From: Agreia bicolorata
GTDB taxonomy: Bacteria > Actinomycetota > Actinomycetes > Actinomycetales > Microbacteriaceae
Assembly: GCF_000938265.1 (NCBI RefSeq)
Contig: NZ_JYFC01000004.1
Coordinates: 186,001 to 250,000 of the forward strand
Length of the DNA: 64,000 bases
Reading direction: 5' to 3'
Shown here: positions 25,952 through 35,303 of the stretch, piece after piece
How the letters are laid out: the number at the start of each line of letters is the position of its first letter
Numbering within the stretch: the first letter of the stretch is position 1
Program-made: the position numbers and the translations under genes
The notes under the pieces: generated by a model
Told to the model about the DNA's origin: nothing
The model's input: only the letters and a program-made list of their open reading frames with translations
Database searches by the model: none

Positions 25952-26545
25952 ATGGGTCGGGCGCTGTTCATCATCGACGTGCAGAACGACTTCACCGAGG
26001 GCGGTGCCCTGGGCGTCGAAGGCGGAGAAGCAGTTGCCGCCGGCGTCTCGGCTCTTCTTGCCGAGCACCGTGGCGCCTACGATCTGGTCTTCGCCTCCCG
26101 CGACTGGCATGACGCAGACAATGACAACGGCGGCCACTTCGCTACCGATGAGGCTCCAGACTTCGTCGACACCTGGCCGGTGCACTGCGTCGCCGGTACA
26201 TTCGGAGCTGAGTACCACGACGACCTCACGACCCGGTCGATCGATTTCCACATCCGCAAGGGGCAGGGCAAGCCCGCATACTCGATCTTCGAGGGAACGG
26301 CGGAGGAGGGCGGTTCGGTAGTCGAGCTCCTCGAGACGCACGGCATCACGCAGATCGATATCGCCGGACTTGCGACCGACTATTGCGTGCGCGCATCGGC
26401 CCTCGATGCCCTGGGTCACGGGCGTGACGTGCGCGTCATCACCGATCTCGTAGCTGGAGTCGCCCCCGAGTCGAGCCGCGAGGCGCTTGCCGAGATGGCG
26501 CGCGCGGGTGCCGAGCTGGTGCTCGCCGATCAGATCGAAGGCTAG
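25952..26545 (+). CDS. pncA: Nicotinamidase
   Basis: A 197-residue isochorismatase-fold amidase, converting nicotinamide to nicotinate for NAD salvage. The catalytic triad is D9 (FIIDVQNDF), K103 (in RKGQGK) and C145 (TDYCVR). The metal site is visible as SRDWH (D51, H53) and VHC (H78). Length and motifs match mycobacterial PncA, which also activates pyrazinamide. The MMPL gene starts two bases after its stop, so both are probably co-expressed. Confidence 0.93.
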   Translation: MGRALFIIDVQNDFTEGGALGVEGGEAVAAGVSALLAEHRGAYDLVFASRDWHDADNDNGGHFATDEAPDFVDTWPVHCVAGTFGAEYHDDLTTRSIDFHIRKGQGKPAYSIFEGTAEEGGSVVELLETHGITQIDIAGLATDYCVRASALDALGHGRDVRVITDLVAGVAPESSREALAEMARAGAELVLADQIEG

Positions 26546-26547
26546 AC

Positions 26548-28776
26548 GTGCGCGTCCCGCGGTGGCTGAGAATCCTCCTCCCTGCCGCGCTGATTCTCGT
26601 GTGGTTGACCGCGGCATCGATCGGCGGCCCGTACTTCGGCCGCATCGACGAGGTGTCGAGTAACGATCAGACCAGCTATCTGCCAGCCAGCGCCGACGCG
26701 ACCCGCGTCAGCGCACTGCAGAAGCAGTTCACCGACTCCGATGCCATCCCCGCGATCGTTGTGTTCCGCACCGATGACGGAGCCGAGCTCACCGATGAGC
26801 AGCGTGCCGACATCCAGAAGCAGATCAACGGTCTCTCATCGGTCGTGGGCGTAGCCGATGGCATCTCGCCGGCGATTCCGTCGCAAGACGAGCAGGCGGT
26901 CGAGGTGTTCGTGCCCATCGACGCCTCCGGTGAAGTGCGCGACACCGTCGATTCGATGCGCTCGTTTCTGCTGCGCGAGGGATCGATCGACGGCGTCACG
27001 GCGTTCGTCACCGGGCCGGCCGGTTTCACGGCCGACATCGGCGACGCGTTCGCGGGCATCGACGGAATCCTGCTGCTGACGGCCCTGGGCGCCGTCTTTG
27101 TGATTCTGTTCATCGTCTACCGCTCGCCGCTGCTGCCCTTCCTAGTGCTCGGTACGTCGCTCTTCGCGCTGACCACGAGCCTTCTCACCGTCTGGTGGCT
27201 CGCGAAGGCCGGAGTCTTCACGCTGAACGGGCAGGTGCAGGGCATTCTGTTCATCCTCGTCATCGGCGCGGCCACCGACTACTCGCTGCTCTACGTCTCG
27301 CGCTACAAAGAGGCTCTGCGCACTCACGAGAAGCGGTGGGAGGCGACCTGGGCGGCCCTGCGCGTGTCTCTCGAGCCGATCGTCGCCTCGGGCGGAACGG
27401 TCATCGCGGGACTTCTCTGCCTGCTCTTCTCCGATCTCAACTCGAATAAGGCGCTCGGCCCTGTCTCGGCGGTCGGCGTGGCCTTCAGCGTGCTCGCGTC
27501 GCTCACCCTGCTGCCCGCGCTGCTGCTCGCCTGCGGCCGCGCGTCGTTCTGGCCGCTGCGGCCCACGTACATGGCACCGGATGGGGCGGCCGTGCGCGTC
27601 GACGCCGAGCCCGCCCGTCACGGTTTCGCCGCGCACAAGACCGTCCATGGCGCGCCGAAGGGGTTCTGGCCCAAGCTGGAGTCTTTCATCGCGTGGCGAC
27701 CCAGAGCGATCTGGATCGTGACCACGGTCGTGCTTCTCGCTGCAGGCACGGGTGTGCTGCAGTTGCAGGCCAACGGCGTTCCGCAGAGCGACCTGATCCT
27801 CGGTCAGTCCGAGGCGAGAGACGGGCAGGTCGCTCTGGGAGAGCACTTTCCGGGCGGCTCGGGAAGCCCGGCGCTGATCGTCGCGCCCGAGGCGGATCTC
27901 GGCGACGTCGCATCCACGATTCTGTCGACCGACGGCGTGACCTCGCTCACGGTGACGAGCGCGAACTCGCCTTCGGGGTCGGCGAACGTCGACAGCGACG
28001 GCGTGCTCTCCGCCCCGGGCGGTGCGCAGACGCTCGTCGCGGTCGAGCCCACCGTCGTCGACGGCGATGTGCTCCTTCAGGCCACGCTCTCGGATGCCGC
28101 CGACTCGGATGCCGCCAAAGACACCGTGCGCGCGTTGCGTTCTGCTCTGGCCGACGGCTCATCAGGTGCGCTGGTCGGGGGAGTGACCGCCACTGCCATC
28201 GATTCGGATACGGCCGGCCTGCACGATCGCAACACGATCATCCCGATCGTGCTGGTCGTCATCCTGCTCATTCTGATGCTGCTCCTGCGGTCGATCCTCG
28301 CTCCGGTGCTGCTGATCCTCAGCGTCGTCGTGTCGTTCGCTGCCGCGCTGGGCGTCTCCGCGCTGGTCTTCAACCACCTCTTCCAGTTCCCCGGGGCCGA
28401 TCCGTCCGTGCCGCTCTACGGCTTCGTCTTTCTCGTGGCCCTCGGCATCGACTACAACATCTTCTTGATGACACGCGTGCGAGAGGAATCGATCGCGCAC
28501 GGCACGCGTGCGGGCATCCTGCGCGGTCTGACCGTGACCGGCGGGGTCATCACATCGGCAGGAATCGTGCTGGCGGCGACATTCTCGGCACTCGGGGTCA
28601 TTCCGGTGCTCTTCCTGGCCCAGATCGCATTCATTGTGGCGTTCGGTGTGCTGCTCGACACTCTTCTTGTGCGGTCGCTTCTTGTGCCCGCGCTGGCCTA
28701 CGATCTGGGCCGAGTCGTGTGGTGGCCGAGTAAGCTGGCGAAGGCGCCTGAGGGCGTCGAAACCACATCTCGCTAG
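26548..28776 (+). CDS. MMPL-family (RND superfamily) transporter
   Basis: A 742-residue membrane protein with the MMPL layout: one membrane helix, a large external domain, five helices, a second external domain and five helices. Landmarks are GAATDYSLLYVSRYKE in the first half and ALGIDYNIFLMTRVREE in the second, each with the D-Y pair used for proton coupling. MMPL proteins export lipids or other hydrophobic compounds using the proton gradient. The GTG at 26548 lies two bases after pncA. Substrate unknown. Confidence 0.9.
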   Translation: MRVPRWLRILLPAALILVWLTAASIGGPYFGRIDEVSSNDQTSYLPASADATRVSALQKQFTDSDAIPAIVVFRTDDGAELTDEQRADIQKQINGLSSVVGVADGISPAIPSQDEQAVEVFVPIDASGEVRDTVDSMRSFLLREGSIDGVTAFVTGPAGFTADIGDAFAGIDGILLLTALGAVFVILFIVYRSPLLPFLVLGTSLFALTTSLLTVWWLAKAGVFTLNGQVQGILFILVIGAATDYSLLYVSRYKEALRTHEKRWEATWAALRVSLEPIVASGGTVIAGLLCLLFSDLNSNKALGPVSAVGVAFSVLASLTLLPALLLACGRASFWPLRPTYMAPDGAAVRVDAEPARHGFAAHKTVHGAPKGFWPKLESFIAWRPRAIWIVTTVVLLAAGTGVLQLQANGVPQSDLILGQSEARDGQVALGEHFPGGSGSPALIVAPEADLGDVASTILSTDGVTSLTVTSANSPSGSANVDSDGVLSAPGGAQTLVAVEPTVVDGDVLLQATLSDAADSDAAKDTVRALRSALADGSSGALVGGVTATAIDSDTAGLHDRNTIIPIVLVVILLILMLLLRSILAPVLLILSVVVSFAAALGVSALVFNHLFQFPGADPSVPLYGFVFLVALGIDYNIFLMTRVREESIAHGTRAGILRGLTVTGGVITSAGIVLAATFSALGVIPVLFLAQIAFIVAFGVLLDTLLVRSLLVPALAYDLGRVVWWPSKLAKAPEGVETTSR

Positions 28777-28797
28777 CGCTCAGCAGTACGGAGAATC

Positions 28798-30264
28798 ATG
28801 ACATCGTCGTCGGAATCCACGCTTCTCGAATCGGTGCCGAATCAGCTCTACATCGGTGGGCATTGGATCGACGCGGAGGGCGGCCGCACCATCGAGGTCG
28901 ACGACCCGGCCACGGGTCGGTCGATCCGTACGATCGCCGATGCCAGCCCGGCCGACGGCATTCGAGCTCTGGATGCCGCTGTCGCGGCTCAGGCCGAGTG
29001 GGCGGGCACGGCACCCCGTGTGCGCGGTGAGATTCTGCGCCGCGCCTTCGACTTGCTGCAGGAACGCAAGGCCGAGTTCGCGCTGCTGATGACGCTCGAG
29101 ATGGGCAAGCCCCTGGCCGAGGCGGCCGGCGAGGTCGCATACGGAGGGGAGTTTCTTCGCTGGTTCAGTGAGGAGGCCGTGCGCATCTCTGGTCGCTACG
29201 GCCAGAACCCCGAAGGAACGGGAACGATGGTCGTGTCGCAGCGGCCGGTCGGCCCGTGCTTCCTGATCACCCCGTGGAACTTCCCCCTCGCCATGGCCAC
29301 TCGCAAGATCGCTCCCGCTCTGGCGGCCGGCTGCACCGTGGTCGTCAAGCCGGCAGAGCTGACGCCGCTCACGACTCTGTTCTTCGCGAAGCTACTCGAA
29401 GACGCCGGCCTGCCCGCCGGCGTGCTCAACGTGATCACCACGTCGACGTCGGGCGCCGTCTCAGAGCCGATCATCTCCGACCCGCGCCTGCGCAAGCTCA
29501 GCTTCACCGGCTCGACAGGGGTCGGCCAGAAACTCATCGCCCAGTCGGCCACCAACGTTCTGCGCACCTCGATGGAGCTGGGCGGCAATGCGCCGTTCGT
29601 TGTGTTCGACGACGCCGACCTCGACAAGGCCGTCGACGGCGCCATGCTCGCCAAATTCCGCAACATCGGCCAGGCATGCACGGCCGCCAACCGCTTCATC
29701 GTGCACGAGAAGGTGGCTGACGAGTTCGCCCGGCGCATCGCCGAGCGCGTGAAGAGCCTGGCGATCGGTCGCGGCACTGAGCAGGGCATCGACATCGGCC
29801 CGCTGATCAACGACAAGGCCGTCGACAAGGCCGACGACCTTGTTCAGGACGCCGTGTCGCGAGGTGCTCAGCTGGTCGCCGGAGGAAAGCGTATCGACGG
29901 CCCGGGCAGCTTCTACGAACCCACCGTCGTGTCCGGCGTCGTCGCGGGCAGTGACATCCTGCGCGAGGAGATCTTCGGGCCCGTCGTGTCGATCGTGACG
30001 TTCGCCGACGAAGACGAGGGTGTGCGGCTCGCCAACGACACCCAGTACGGCCTCGTGAGCTATGTGTTCACCGCAGACCTGGCTCGCGGTCAGCGCATGA
30101 TCGAGCGCCTCGAGACCGGAATGATGGGCCTCAATGTCGGTGTCGTCTCAAACGCGGCGGCACCGTTCGGCGGTGTGAAGCAGTCGGGTCTGGGTCGTGA
30201 GGGCGGACTCGAGGGAATCCACGAGTACCTGTCGACGAAGTACACGCTCATCCCGAACAGCTAG
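28798..30264 (+). CDS. gabD: NAD(P)-dependent succinate-semialdehyde dehydrogenase
   Basis: A 488-residue aldehyde dehydrogenase. It has the Rossmann motif FTGSTGVGQ, the catalytic glutamate in MELGGNAPF, the catalytic cysteine in GQACTAANR, and the C-terminal APFGGVKQSGLGREGG of the SSDH group. It would oxidise succinate semialdehyde to succinate, feeding the TCA cycle, but related aldehydes are possible. No GABA transaminase is adjacent. It follows the MMPL gene by 21 bases. Two hairpin elements lie downstream. Confidence 0.88.
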   Translation: MTSSSESTLLESVPNQLYIGGHWIDAEGGRTIEVDDPATGRSIRTIADASPADGIRALDAAVAAQAEWAGTAPRVRGEILRRAFDLLQERKAEFALLMTLEMGKPLAEAAGEVAYGGEFLRWFSEEAVRISGRYGQNPEGTGTMVVSQRPVGPCFLITPWNFPLAMATRKIAPALAAGCTVVVKPAELTPLTTLFFAKLLEDAGLPAGVLNVITTSTSGAVSEPIISDPRLRKLSFTGSTGVGQKLIAQSATNVLRTSMELGGNAPFVVFDDADLDKAVDGAMLAKFRNIGQACTAANRFIVHEKVADEFARRIAERVKSLAIGRGTEQGIDIGPLINDKAVDKADDLVQDAVSRGAQLVAGGKRIDGPGSFYEPTVVSGVVAGSDILREEIFGPVVSIVTFADEDEGVRLANDTQYGLVSYVFTADLARGQRMIERLETGMMGLNVGVVSNAAAPFGGVKQSGLGREGGLEGIHEYLSTKYTLIPNS

Positions 30265-30572
30265 AGCCCGTTCCCTGAGCTTGTCGAAGGGAACCCCGAT
30301 GGGCGGATTTCCCATCGGCGGGATGGGCGGAGATCCGTTCAATCGGCGCCATATTCGCCTCGGATGTGCCCTTCTCCGCCCGTTCCTCCCTGGGCGCTGA
30401 TCCAGTGACGATAGGTGCGGAACGCAGCCGTTGCTAAATGAGGACAGGCTGCTAGGGCAGAACAGTCCGGGCGATTCAGCCCCGGATTTCCGCGCCTCGG
30501 CGCGAGGTGGAACGAAGTTGTCCTCAGTAGGCCGTCGGACTCGTCGACCACATCGTGCTCCTCGAGACCCGC
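30265..30572. other. 308-base intergenic region with hairpins, no gene seen
   Basis: Between the convergent gabD and ABC exporter genes. It begins with a dispersed palindromic repeat (30271-30293) and a second hairpin pairing CGATGGG (30297-30303) with CCCATCG (30311-30317), which may together end transcription from gabD. Open frames inside have no recognisable product or ribosome site. I see no RNA gene in the remainder. Confidence 0.5.
30271..30293. repeat. REP-like palindromic repeat, copy 1
   Basis: The element reads TTCCCTGAGCTTGTCGAAGG followed by GAA, with outer arms TTCCC and GGGAA. The same 21-base core occurs at 45550-45570, and a related fragment lies at 54807-54819. All copies are intergenic. 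Confidence 0.75.
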
Positions 30573-32405
30573 TCAGACCAGCAGCTGGTGCTTCGCGAGG
30601 TCTTTGTACAGCGGTGTCGACACGACGAGTTCCGAGTGCGTACCCACGCCGACCACGCGGCCGTGCTCGAGCACCACGATCTGGTCGGAGTCGACGACGG
30701 TCGAGAGCCGGTGCGCGATCACGATGAGCGTGCGGTTCTCCGCCACGGCGTCGATGGCCTCGCGCAGCATCTGCTCGTTCAGCCCGTCGAGGCTCGACGT
30801 CGACTCGTCGAGCAGCAGGATGGGCGGGGCCGCGAGCAGGGCCCGGGCGATGGCCAGCCGCTGTCGTTCTCCCCCCGACAGCATCACGCCGTCTTCGCCC
30901 ACGGCGGCGTCGAGGCCCTTGTCGTTGCGATCGAGCACCTCGCCGAGGTTCACGGCGTGCAGCACCTCGATGCACTGCTCATCGGTCGCGTCGGGGGAGG
31001 CGAGCAGCAGGTTCTGCCGAATCGTTCCGGCGAGCACCGGCGCGTCCTGCTCGACGTAGCCGATCTGCGACCGTAGCGTCTCGCGGTCGATCGCCTTGAG
31101 GTCGATTCCGCCGAGGCGCACGGTTCCCGAGGTCGGATCGTAGAAGCGCTCGATGAGCGCCAGCATGGTGCTCTTGCCGGCTCCCGACGGGCCGACCAGC
31201 GCCGTGCGCTGACCCTGGCGGGCCGCGAAGCTCACGCCGTGCAGAACGCCGGATGCCATGGGTCCGCCCGCGGGCACGTCCGCGTCGTCGACAGGTGCTC
31301 CGGCATACGCGAAGTGCACGTCGTCGAACTCGAGCGCGACACCGTCGGATGCGAGGGGAGGCGCCGCGGTGCGCGCGATCTCGGCGTCGAACTGCGTCTC
31401 GACGGGAAGGTCGATGATCTCCTGGATGCGGCCGAGGGCGCCAAGCGCCTGGTTCACGGAGTTGAGCGCCCCGAACGCCTGGCCAAGCGGCATGATCATC
31501 ATGAAGAGAAAGAGGATGAACGAGATCAGGTTGGCGATGGTGATCGAGCCGTCCGCGACGCGGAACCCGCCCACGCCGAGCACGACCAGCAGCGACACCT
31601 GCAGGGCGATGCCGGCGATGGGCACGACCAGGGCCGAGATCTTCGCGACTCGCACTCCCATGTCGAACGCGCCCCGCGCATCCGTTTCGATGGCCGCGAT
31701 CTCGCGGTCGGTGGCATTGGATGCGCGCACGGTGCGGATCGCGCCGAGCGAGCGCTCGACCGATGCCGCGAGGTCGCCGACCTTCTCCTGCTGCTTGCGG
31801 CTCGCGGTGCGCACGCGGCCCGAGATGAGGACGACCGTGACGACGGAGACGGCGATGACAGCGACGGTGAGGCCGAGCAGCACGGGATCGATGATGAGCA
31901 TGGCGATCAGGGCGCCGAAGAAGACGAGCGAGCCGCCGATGGCGTCGACGAGACCCTGGGTGATGACGGCGTAGAGAAGCGTGGTGTCGCTGCCGACGCG
32001 GCTCACGAGGTCGCCGGTTCTGCGCACGTCGAACTCGCGGATCGGAAGGCGCAGCATGCGGCGCACCAGTTGGCGGCGGGCCGACAGTACGACAGCCGTG
32101 CCTGTGCGCTGCAGCAGATAGTGCTGGAATCCGCTGATGAGACCCGACACGACCACGAGGGCGACGAGAGCCGCGACGAGGGTGCCGAGAGGGTCTCCCG
32201 CCTGAACCACGGTGATGACCTGGCTCACCAGCAGGGGCTGGGCGAGGCTGGCCGCCGCACCGAGGATACTGAGCACGATGACCACGGCGAGGATAGGCCG
32301 ATGTTCTGCGAGGTAGGGCAGCAGCTGGCTGAACCGGGCTCGGGGGCCGTCGTCAGGCTTCGGCGATCGGCCCAGTCGGCGTCGTGGCTGTGTACTCGTG
32401 CTCAT
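30573..32405 (-). CDS. ABC exporter, fused membrane and ATPase domains
   Basis: A 610-residue half-transporter of the ABCB type: six membrane helices (about 40-310), then an ATPase domain with Walker A GPSGAGKST, signature LSGGERQR and Walker B ILLLDEST. It would work as a homodimer exporting drugs, lipids or peptides. ATG at 32405 is chosen over an upstream in-frame start at 32453 because an AGAGAG site precedes it and the extra residues look random. It is convergent with gabD. Substrate unknown. Confidence 0.92.
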   Translation of the reverse strand: MSTSTQPRRRLGRSPKPDDGPRARFSQLLPYLAEHRPILAVVIVLSILGAAASLAQPLLVSQVITVVQAGDPLGTLVAALVALVVVSGLISGFQHYLLQRTGTAVVLSARRQLVRRMLRLPIREFDVRRTGDLVSRVGSDTTLLYAVITQGLVDAIGGSLVFFGALIAMLIIDPVLLGLTVAVIAVSVVTVVLISGRVRTASRKQQEKVGDLAASVERSLGAIRTVRASNATDREIAAIETDARGAFDMGVRVAKISALVVPIAGIALQVSLLVVLGVGGFRVADGSITIANLISFILFLFMMIMPLGQAFGALNSVNQALGALGRIQEIIDLPVETQFDAEIARTAAPPLASDGVALEFDDVHFAYAGAPVDDADVPAGGPMASGVLHGVSFAARQGQRTALVGPSGAGKSTMLALIERFYDPTSGTVRLGGIDLKAIDRETLRSQIGYVEQDAPVLAGTIRQNLLLASPDATDEQCIEVLHAVNLGEVLDRNDKGLDAAVGEDGVMLSGGERQRLAIARALLAAPPILLLDESTSSLDGLNEQMLREAIDAVAENRTLIVIAHRLSTVVDSDQIVVLEHGRVVGVGTHSELVVSTPLYKDLAKHQLLV

Positions 32406-32512
32406 TCGAAACTCTCTGATGCGTGAAGCGGGGCAAACGAATCCGCGCGACATCGACGGAATCGGTCGCGGTGTTCTTCAGTAATTGTGCACCGCGCTCG
32501 GTGCGCGCAAGG

Positions 32513-32707
32513 TCACTGCACGGTGACGACGACCGACGAATCATCGATTAGCGGGGCCGGAGTCGAGACCGGGGGAGCGAGGAGAAGAGCAGCAAGCATC
32601 AGACCGCCGAGGCCGGATGCGAGGAGCCAGGTGAGAACGGCGCGATGCGGCTCGGCGCCCCGCCACGGGCCGGCGTGCTGCCACGGCGTGCCCGGATGAG
32701 TCGACAT
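32513..32707 (-). CDS. Small single-pass membrane protein, hypothetical
   Basis: A 64-residue frame with a polar N-terminus and one strong hydrophobic helix (AVLTWLLASGLGGLMLAALLL), then a short Pro-rich outer tail. No clear ribosome site precedes the ATG, so it is tentative. It lies between the ABC exporter and the MHS transporter on the same strand. Confidence 0.45.
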   Translation of the reverse strand: MSTHPGTPWQHAGPWRGAEPHRAVLTWLLASGLGGLMLAALLLAPPVSTPAPLIDDSSVVVTVQ

Positions 32708-32721
32708 GGTCGAACCATACG

Positions 32722-32771
32722 CCGCGAGCCTGCGAACTGCCGCACAGTGACGGTGGTTCGCAGGCTCGCGG
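32722..32771 (-). terminator. Long perfect inverted repeat after the MHS transporter
   Basis: A perfect 16-base-pair dyad, CCGCGAGCCTGCGAAC (32722-32737) and its complement (32756-32771), with an 18-base loop. It starts 18 bases past the transporter stop. There is no T run, so it may act as an mRNA-stabilising hairpin or as a Rho-assisted terminator. Confidence 0.6.
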
Positions 32772-32789
32772 ATGCGCTTGGTTGCGGGG

Positions 32790-34190
32790 TCAGGAGACGT
32801 TCGCCTCGTAGTCGACGTCTTTCGTCTCCTTGCTGAGAAGGAGGGCGATGAGCGTGATCACGGCTGCGGCGCTGAGGTAGAGACCGACAAGCCATGTGCT
32901 GCCGCCTGCGAGGGTCCATAGGTAGACAGCGATGAATGGCGCGACAGCGGCACCGAGGATGCTCGCGACGTTGTAGCTGATCGCTGATCCGGTGTAGCGG
33001 ACGTTGGTCGGGAAGAGCTCGGGCAGCACGGAACCCATCGGTCCGAAGGTGAGTCCCATGAGGGTGAAGCCGATGATGAGCAGCGCCATCACGCCCACGA
33101 ATCCGCCTCCGAAGAGTGGCACGAAGAGCAGGCCGAACACGATGATGCCGATGGTCACCCAGATGAGCGTCTTGCGGCGTCCGAACTTCTCGGCGAGTGG
33201 CCCGGCGACCAGGGTGAAGACTCCGAAGAACACGACGCCGATGATGAGCATCACGAGGAAGTCGTTTCGCGGGTAACCGAGTCCGGCGACGAACGCGTCT
33301 GCTGAGAACGGCTTGCCTGCCTTCTCAGCGGCAGCCTTGCCGGCCTCGACCGTCGACGGCGTGGTGCCGAACGTGAGGGTGAAGGTGGTCATCAGGTAGA
33401 ACAGCACGTAGGTGGCGAGCATGATGAACGTGCCGAGAATGAGCGGCCGCCAACTGGTCTTGAACACGCGTGCCAGTGGAAGCTTGGCGACCTCGCCCTT
33501 CTCGACGACCTTCTGGAAGGCCGGCGTCTCGATGAGTTTGAACCGCACGTAGAGGCCGACCGCGACGAGCAGTGCGCTGCCGAGGAACGGGATGCGCCAG
33601 CCCCACGCTGCGAAGTCCTCGGGACTCAGACCGAGCGAGAGCCACAGGAACACACCGTTGGCGACGATGAATCCGATGGGCGCACCCAGCTGGGGGAACG
33701 TGCCGTAGATGGCGCGTTTGCCCTTCGGCGCGTTCTCGGTCGCCAGCAGTGCAGCGCCGCTCCACTCGCCGCCGAGGCCGAGACCCTGGCAGAAACGCAG
33801 AATGACGAGGAAAGTCGGGGCGAGCACGATCCAGCCGTCGACGCTCGCGGTCGGCAGACATCCGATGAGAACCGTGGCGATTCCCATCGTGAGCAGTGAG
33901 GCGACCAGGGTGCCCTTGCGGCCGATCCTGTCACCGAAGTGGCCGAAGATGATCGAGCCGATCGGGCGCGCGACGAATGCGGCGCCGAACGCGGCGAAGG
34001 AACTCAGCAGCGCGGTTGTGTCGTCGGCATTAGGAAAGAAGAGCTTCGGGAAGACCAGAACGGCCGCTGTCGCGTAGACGTAGAAGTCGTAGAACTCGAT
34101 CGACGTGCCGATGAGGCTGGCGAGGACGACGCGCGAGCGCGGATTGGTCTTGGGAGCGGGCGCGGTTGCGGCCGGGGCTGCGGATGACAT
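32790..34190 (-). CDS. MFS transporter, metabolite:H+ symporter (MHS) family
   Basis: A 466-residue twelve-helix transporter. The MHS signatures are IGTSIEFYDFYVYATAA in helix 1, RPIGSIIFGHFGDRIGRK after helix 2, and a long loop after helix 8. Members import citrate, ketoglutarate, shikimate, proline/betaine or aromatic acids with protons. Substrate cannot be assigned. It is divergent from a PfkB-type sugar kinase gene across 275 bases in which I see no gene. Confidence 0.9.
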   Translation of the reverse strand: MSSAAPAATAPAPKTNPRSRVVLASLIGTSIEFYDFYVYATAAVLVFPKLFFPNADDTTALLSSFAAFGAAFVARPIGSIIFGHFGDRIGRKGTLVASLLTMGIATVLIGCLPTASVDGWIVLAPTFLVILRFCQGLGLGGEWSGAALLATENAPKGKRAIYGTFPQLGAPIGFIVANGVFLWLSLGLSPEDFAAWGWRIPFLGSALLVAVGLYVRFKLIETPAFQKVVEKGEVAKLPLARVFKTSWRPLILGTFIMLATYVLFYLMTTFTLTFGTTPSTVEAGKAAAEKAGKPFSADAFVAGLGYPRNDFLVMLIIGVVFFGVFTLVAGPLAEKFGRRKTLIWVTIGIIVFGLLFVPLFGGGFVGVMALLIIGFTLMGLTFGPMGSVLPELFPTNVRYTGSAISYNVASILGAAVAPFIAVYLWTLAGGSTWLVGLYLSAAAVITLIALLLSKETKDVDYEANVS

Positions 34191-34465
34191 GGGGGCTTTC
34201 GGTGAGTGTGTCGAGTGTCGACGAGAGGGGACACAGGTGCGCTGCTCGATAGACCGGCGTTGTTCGTCGGGCCTCGCGAGGCGTCATCGGTGCGGTGGGA
34301 ACAAGATCGGCCCGGGTTCTGAGCCCTGGCTATTTTAGGTTGTTTCTCAGCAACGGGTGCCGACTCGTGCCGCGGCACCTCCATCGGTCGCTCTCGGAGT
34401 GGGCCTACGGCTCGCCTAGGATTGTGCCGGGCACGCCACCGGAGGCCGCCCAGGATGGATCGACA

Positions 34466-35281
34466 ATGCCCCGCGTCTACGTCGTCGGCTCGCTCAACAT
34501 CGACTCGGTGGTCGAGGTGGAGCGGCATCCACTGCCCGGAGAGACGTTGATGGGCGGCGATGTAGCCACCTTCTTCGGCGGCAAGGGCGCCAACCAGGCG
34601 GTCGCGGCGGCCGCTGCCGGTGCCGACGTGCTGTTCATCGGACGTGTCGGCGACGACTCTGGCGGCCACGACTACATCGACCGGCTCCGCGCTCGCGGCA
34701 TAGATGCCAGCGGGGTCACGGTGACGCCCGGGTCGTCCACGGGTCACGCGATGATCGCTCTGGATGCCCGGGCCGAGAACACCATCATCGTGTCGCCCGG
34801 GGCGAACGCGCGTCTCGGCACAGCCGATCTAGGGCCGCTCGAGGGCATGCAGCCGGGTGATGTGCTGCTCGCGCCGCTGGAATCCGACCTCGACGTGATC
34901 GCCGAGGCCGCTCGAATGGCCCGATCGCGCGGAGCTCGCGTCGTGCTGAACCTCGCACCGTTCGCCGAGCTTCCCGCCGACATTCTCGCGCTGGCAGACC
35001 CCGTGGTGGTCAACGAGCATGAGGCGCAGCAGCTCGAGCGCTCCGGCCTGTCGCCGCAGTCGCTGCTGGTGACCCTCGGCTCTGCAGGTTCGCGCTGGGG
35101 CTCGATCGACGTCGAGGCCGCGCGTGTCGAGAACGTCGTCGACACCACGGGTGCAGGAGACAGCTACTGCGGCACGCTCGCCGCCGGCCTGGCAGCGGGT
35201 CTGGATGCGCGGGCCGCGATGCAGGCCGCGAGCGACGCGGCGGGTCGCGCCGTCGCCTGGGTCGGCGCCCAGGCCGACTGA
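34466..35281 (+). CDS. PfkB-family carbohydrate kinase (ribokinase-like)
   Basis: A 271-residue sugar kinase. The first PfkB signature is FFGGKGANQAVAAAAAGA and the second is DTTGAGDSYCGTLAAGLA, containing the catalytic base D in GAGD. The substrate motif SLNIDSVVEVERHPLPGET is ribokinase-like. It is somewhat shorter than E. coli ribokinase (309). The ATG at 34466 gives the standard N-terminus. It converges on ribH with 22 bases between the stops. Ribose is the likely but unproven substrate. Confidence 0.85.
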   Translation: MPRVYVVGSLNIDSVVEVERHPLPGETLMGGDVATFFGGKGANQAVAAAAAGADVLFIGRVGDDSGGHDYIDRLRARGIDASGVTVTPGSSTGHAMIALDARAENTIIVSPGANARLGTADLGPLEGMQPGDVLLAPLESDLDVIAEAARMARSRGARVVLNLAPFAELPADILALADPVVVNEHEAQQLERSGLSPQSLLVTLGSAGSRWGSIDVEAARVENVVDTTGAGDSYCGTLAAGLAAGLDARAAMQAASDAAGRAVAWVGAQAD

Positions 35282-35303
35282 TCGGCCGCGTCGGCTAGCG
35301 GTC

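Noticed and set aside
30339-30551. A 70-codon minus-strand frame between gabD and the ABC exporter
   Set aside because: No ribosome site, no recognisable family and composition unlike neighbouring genes.
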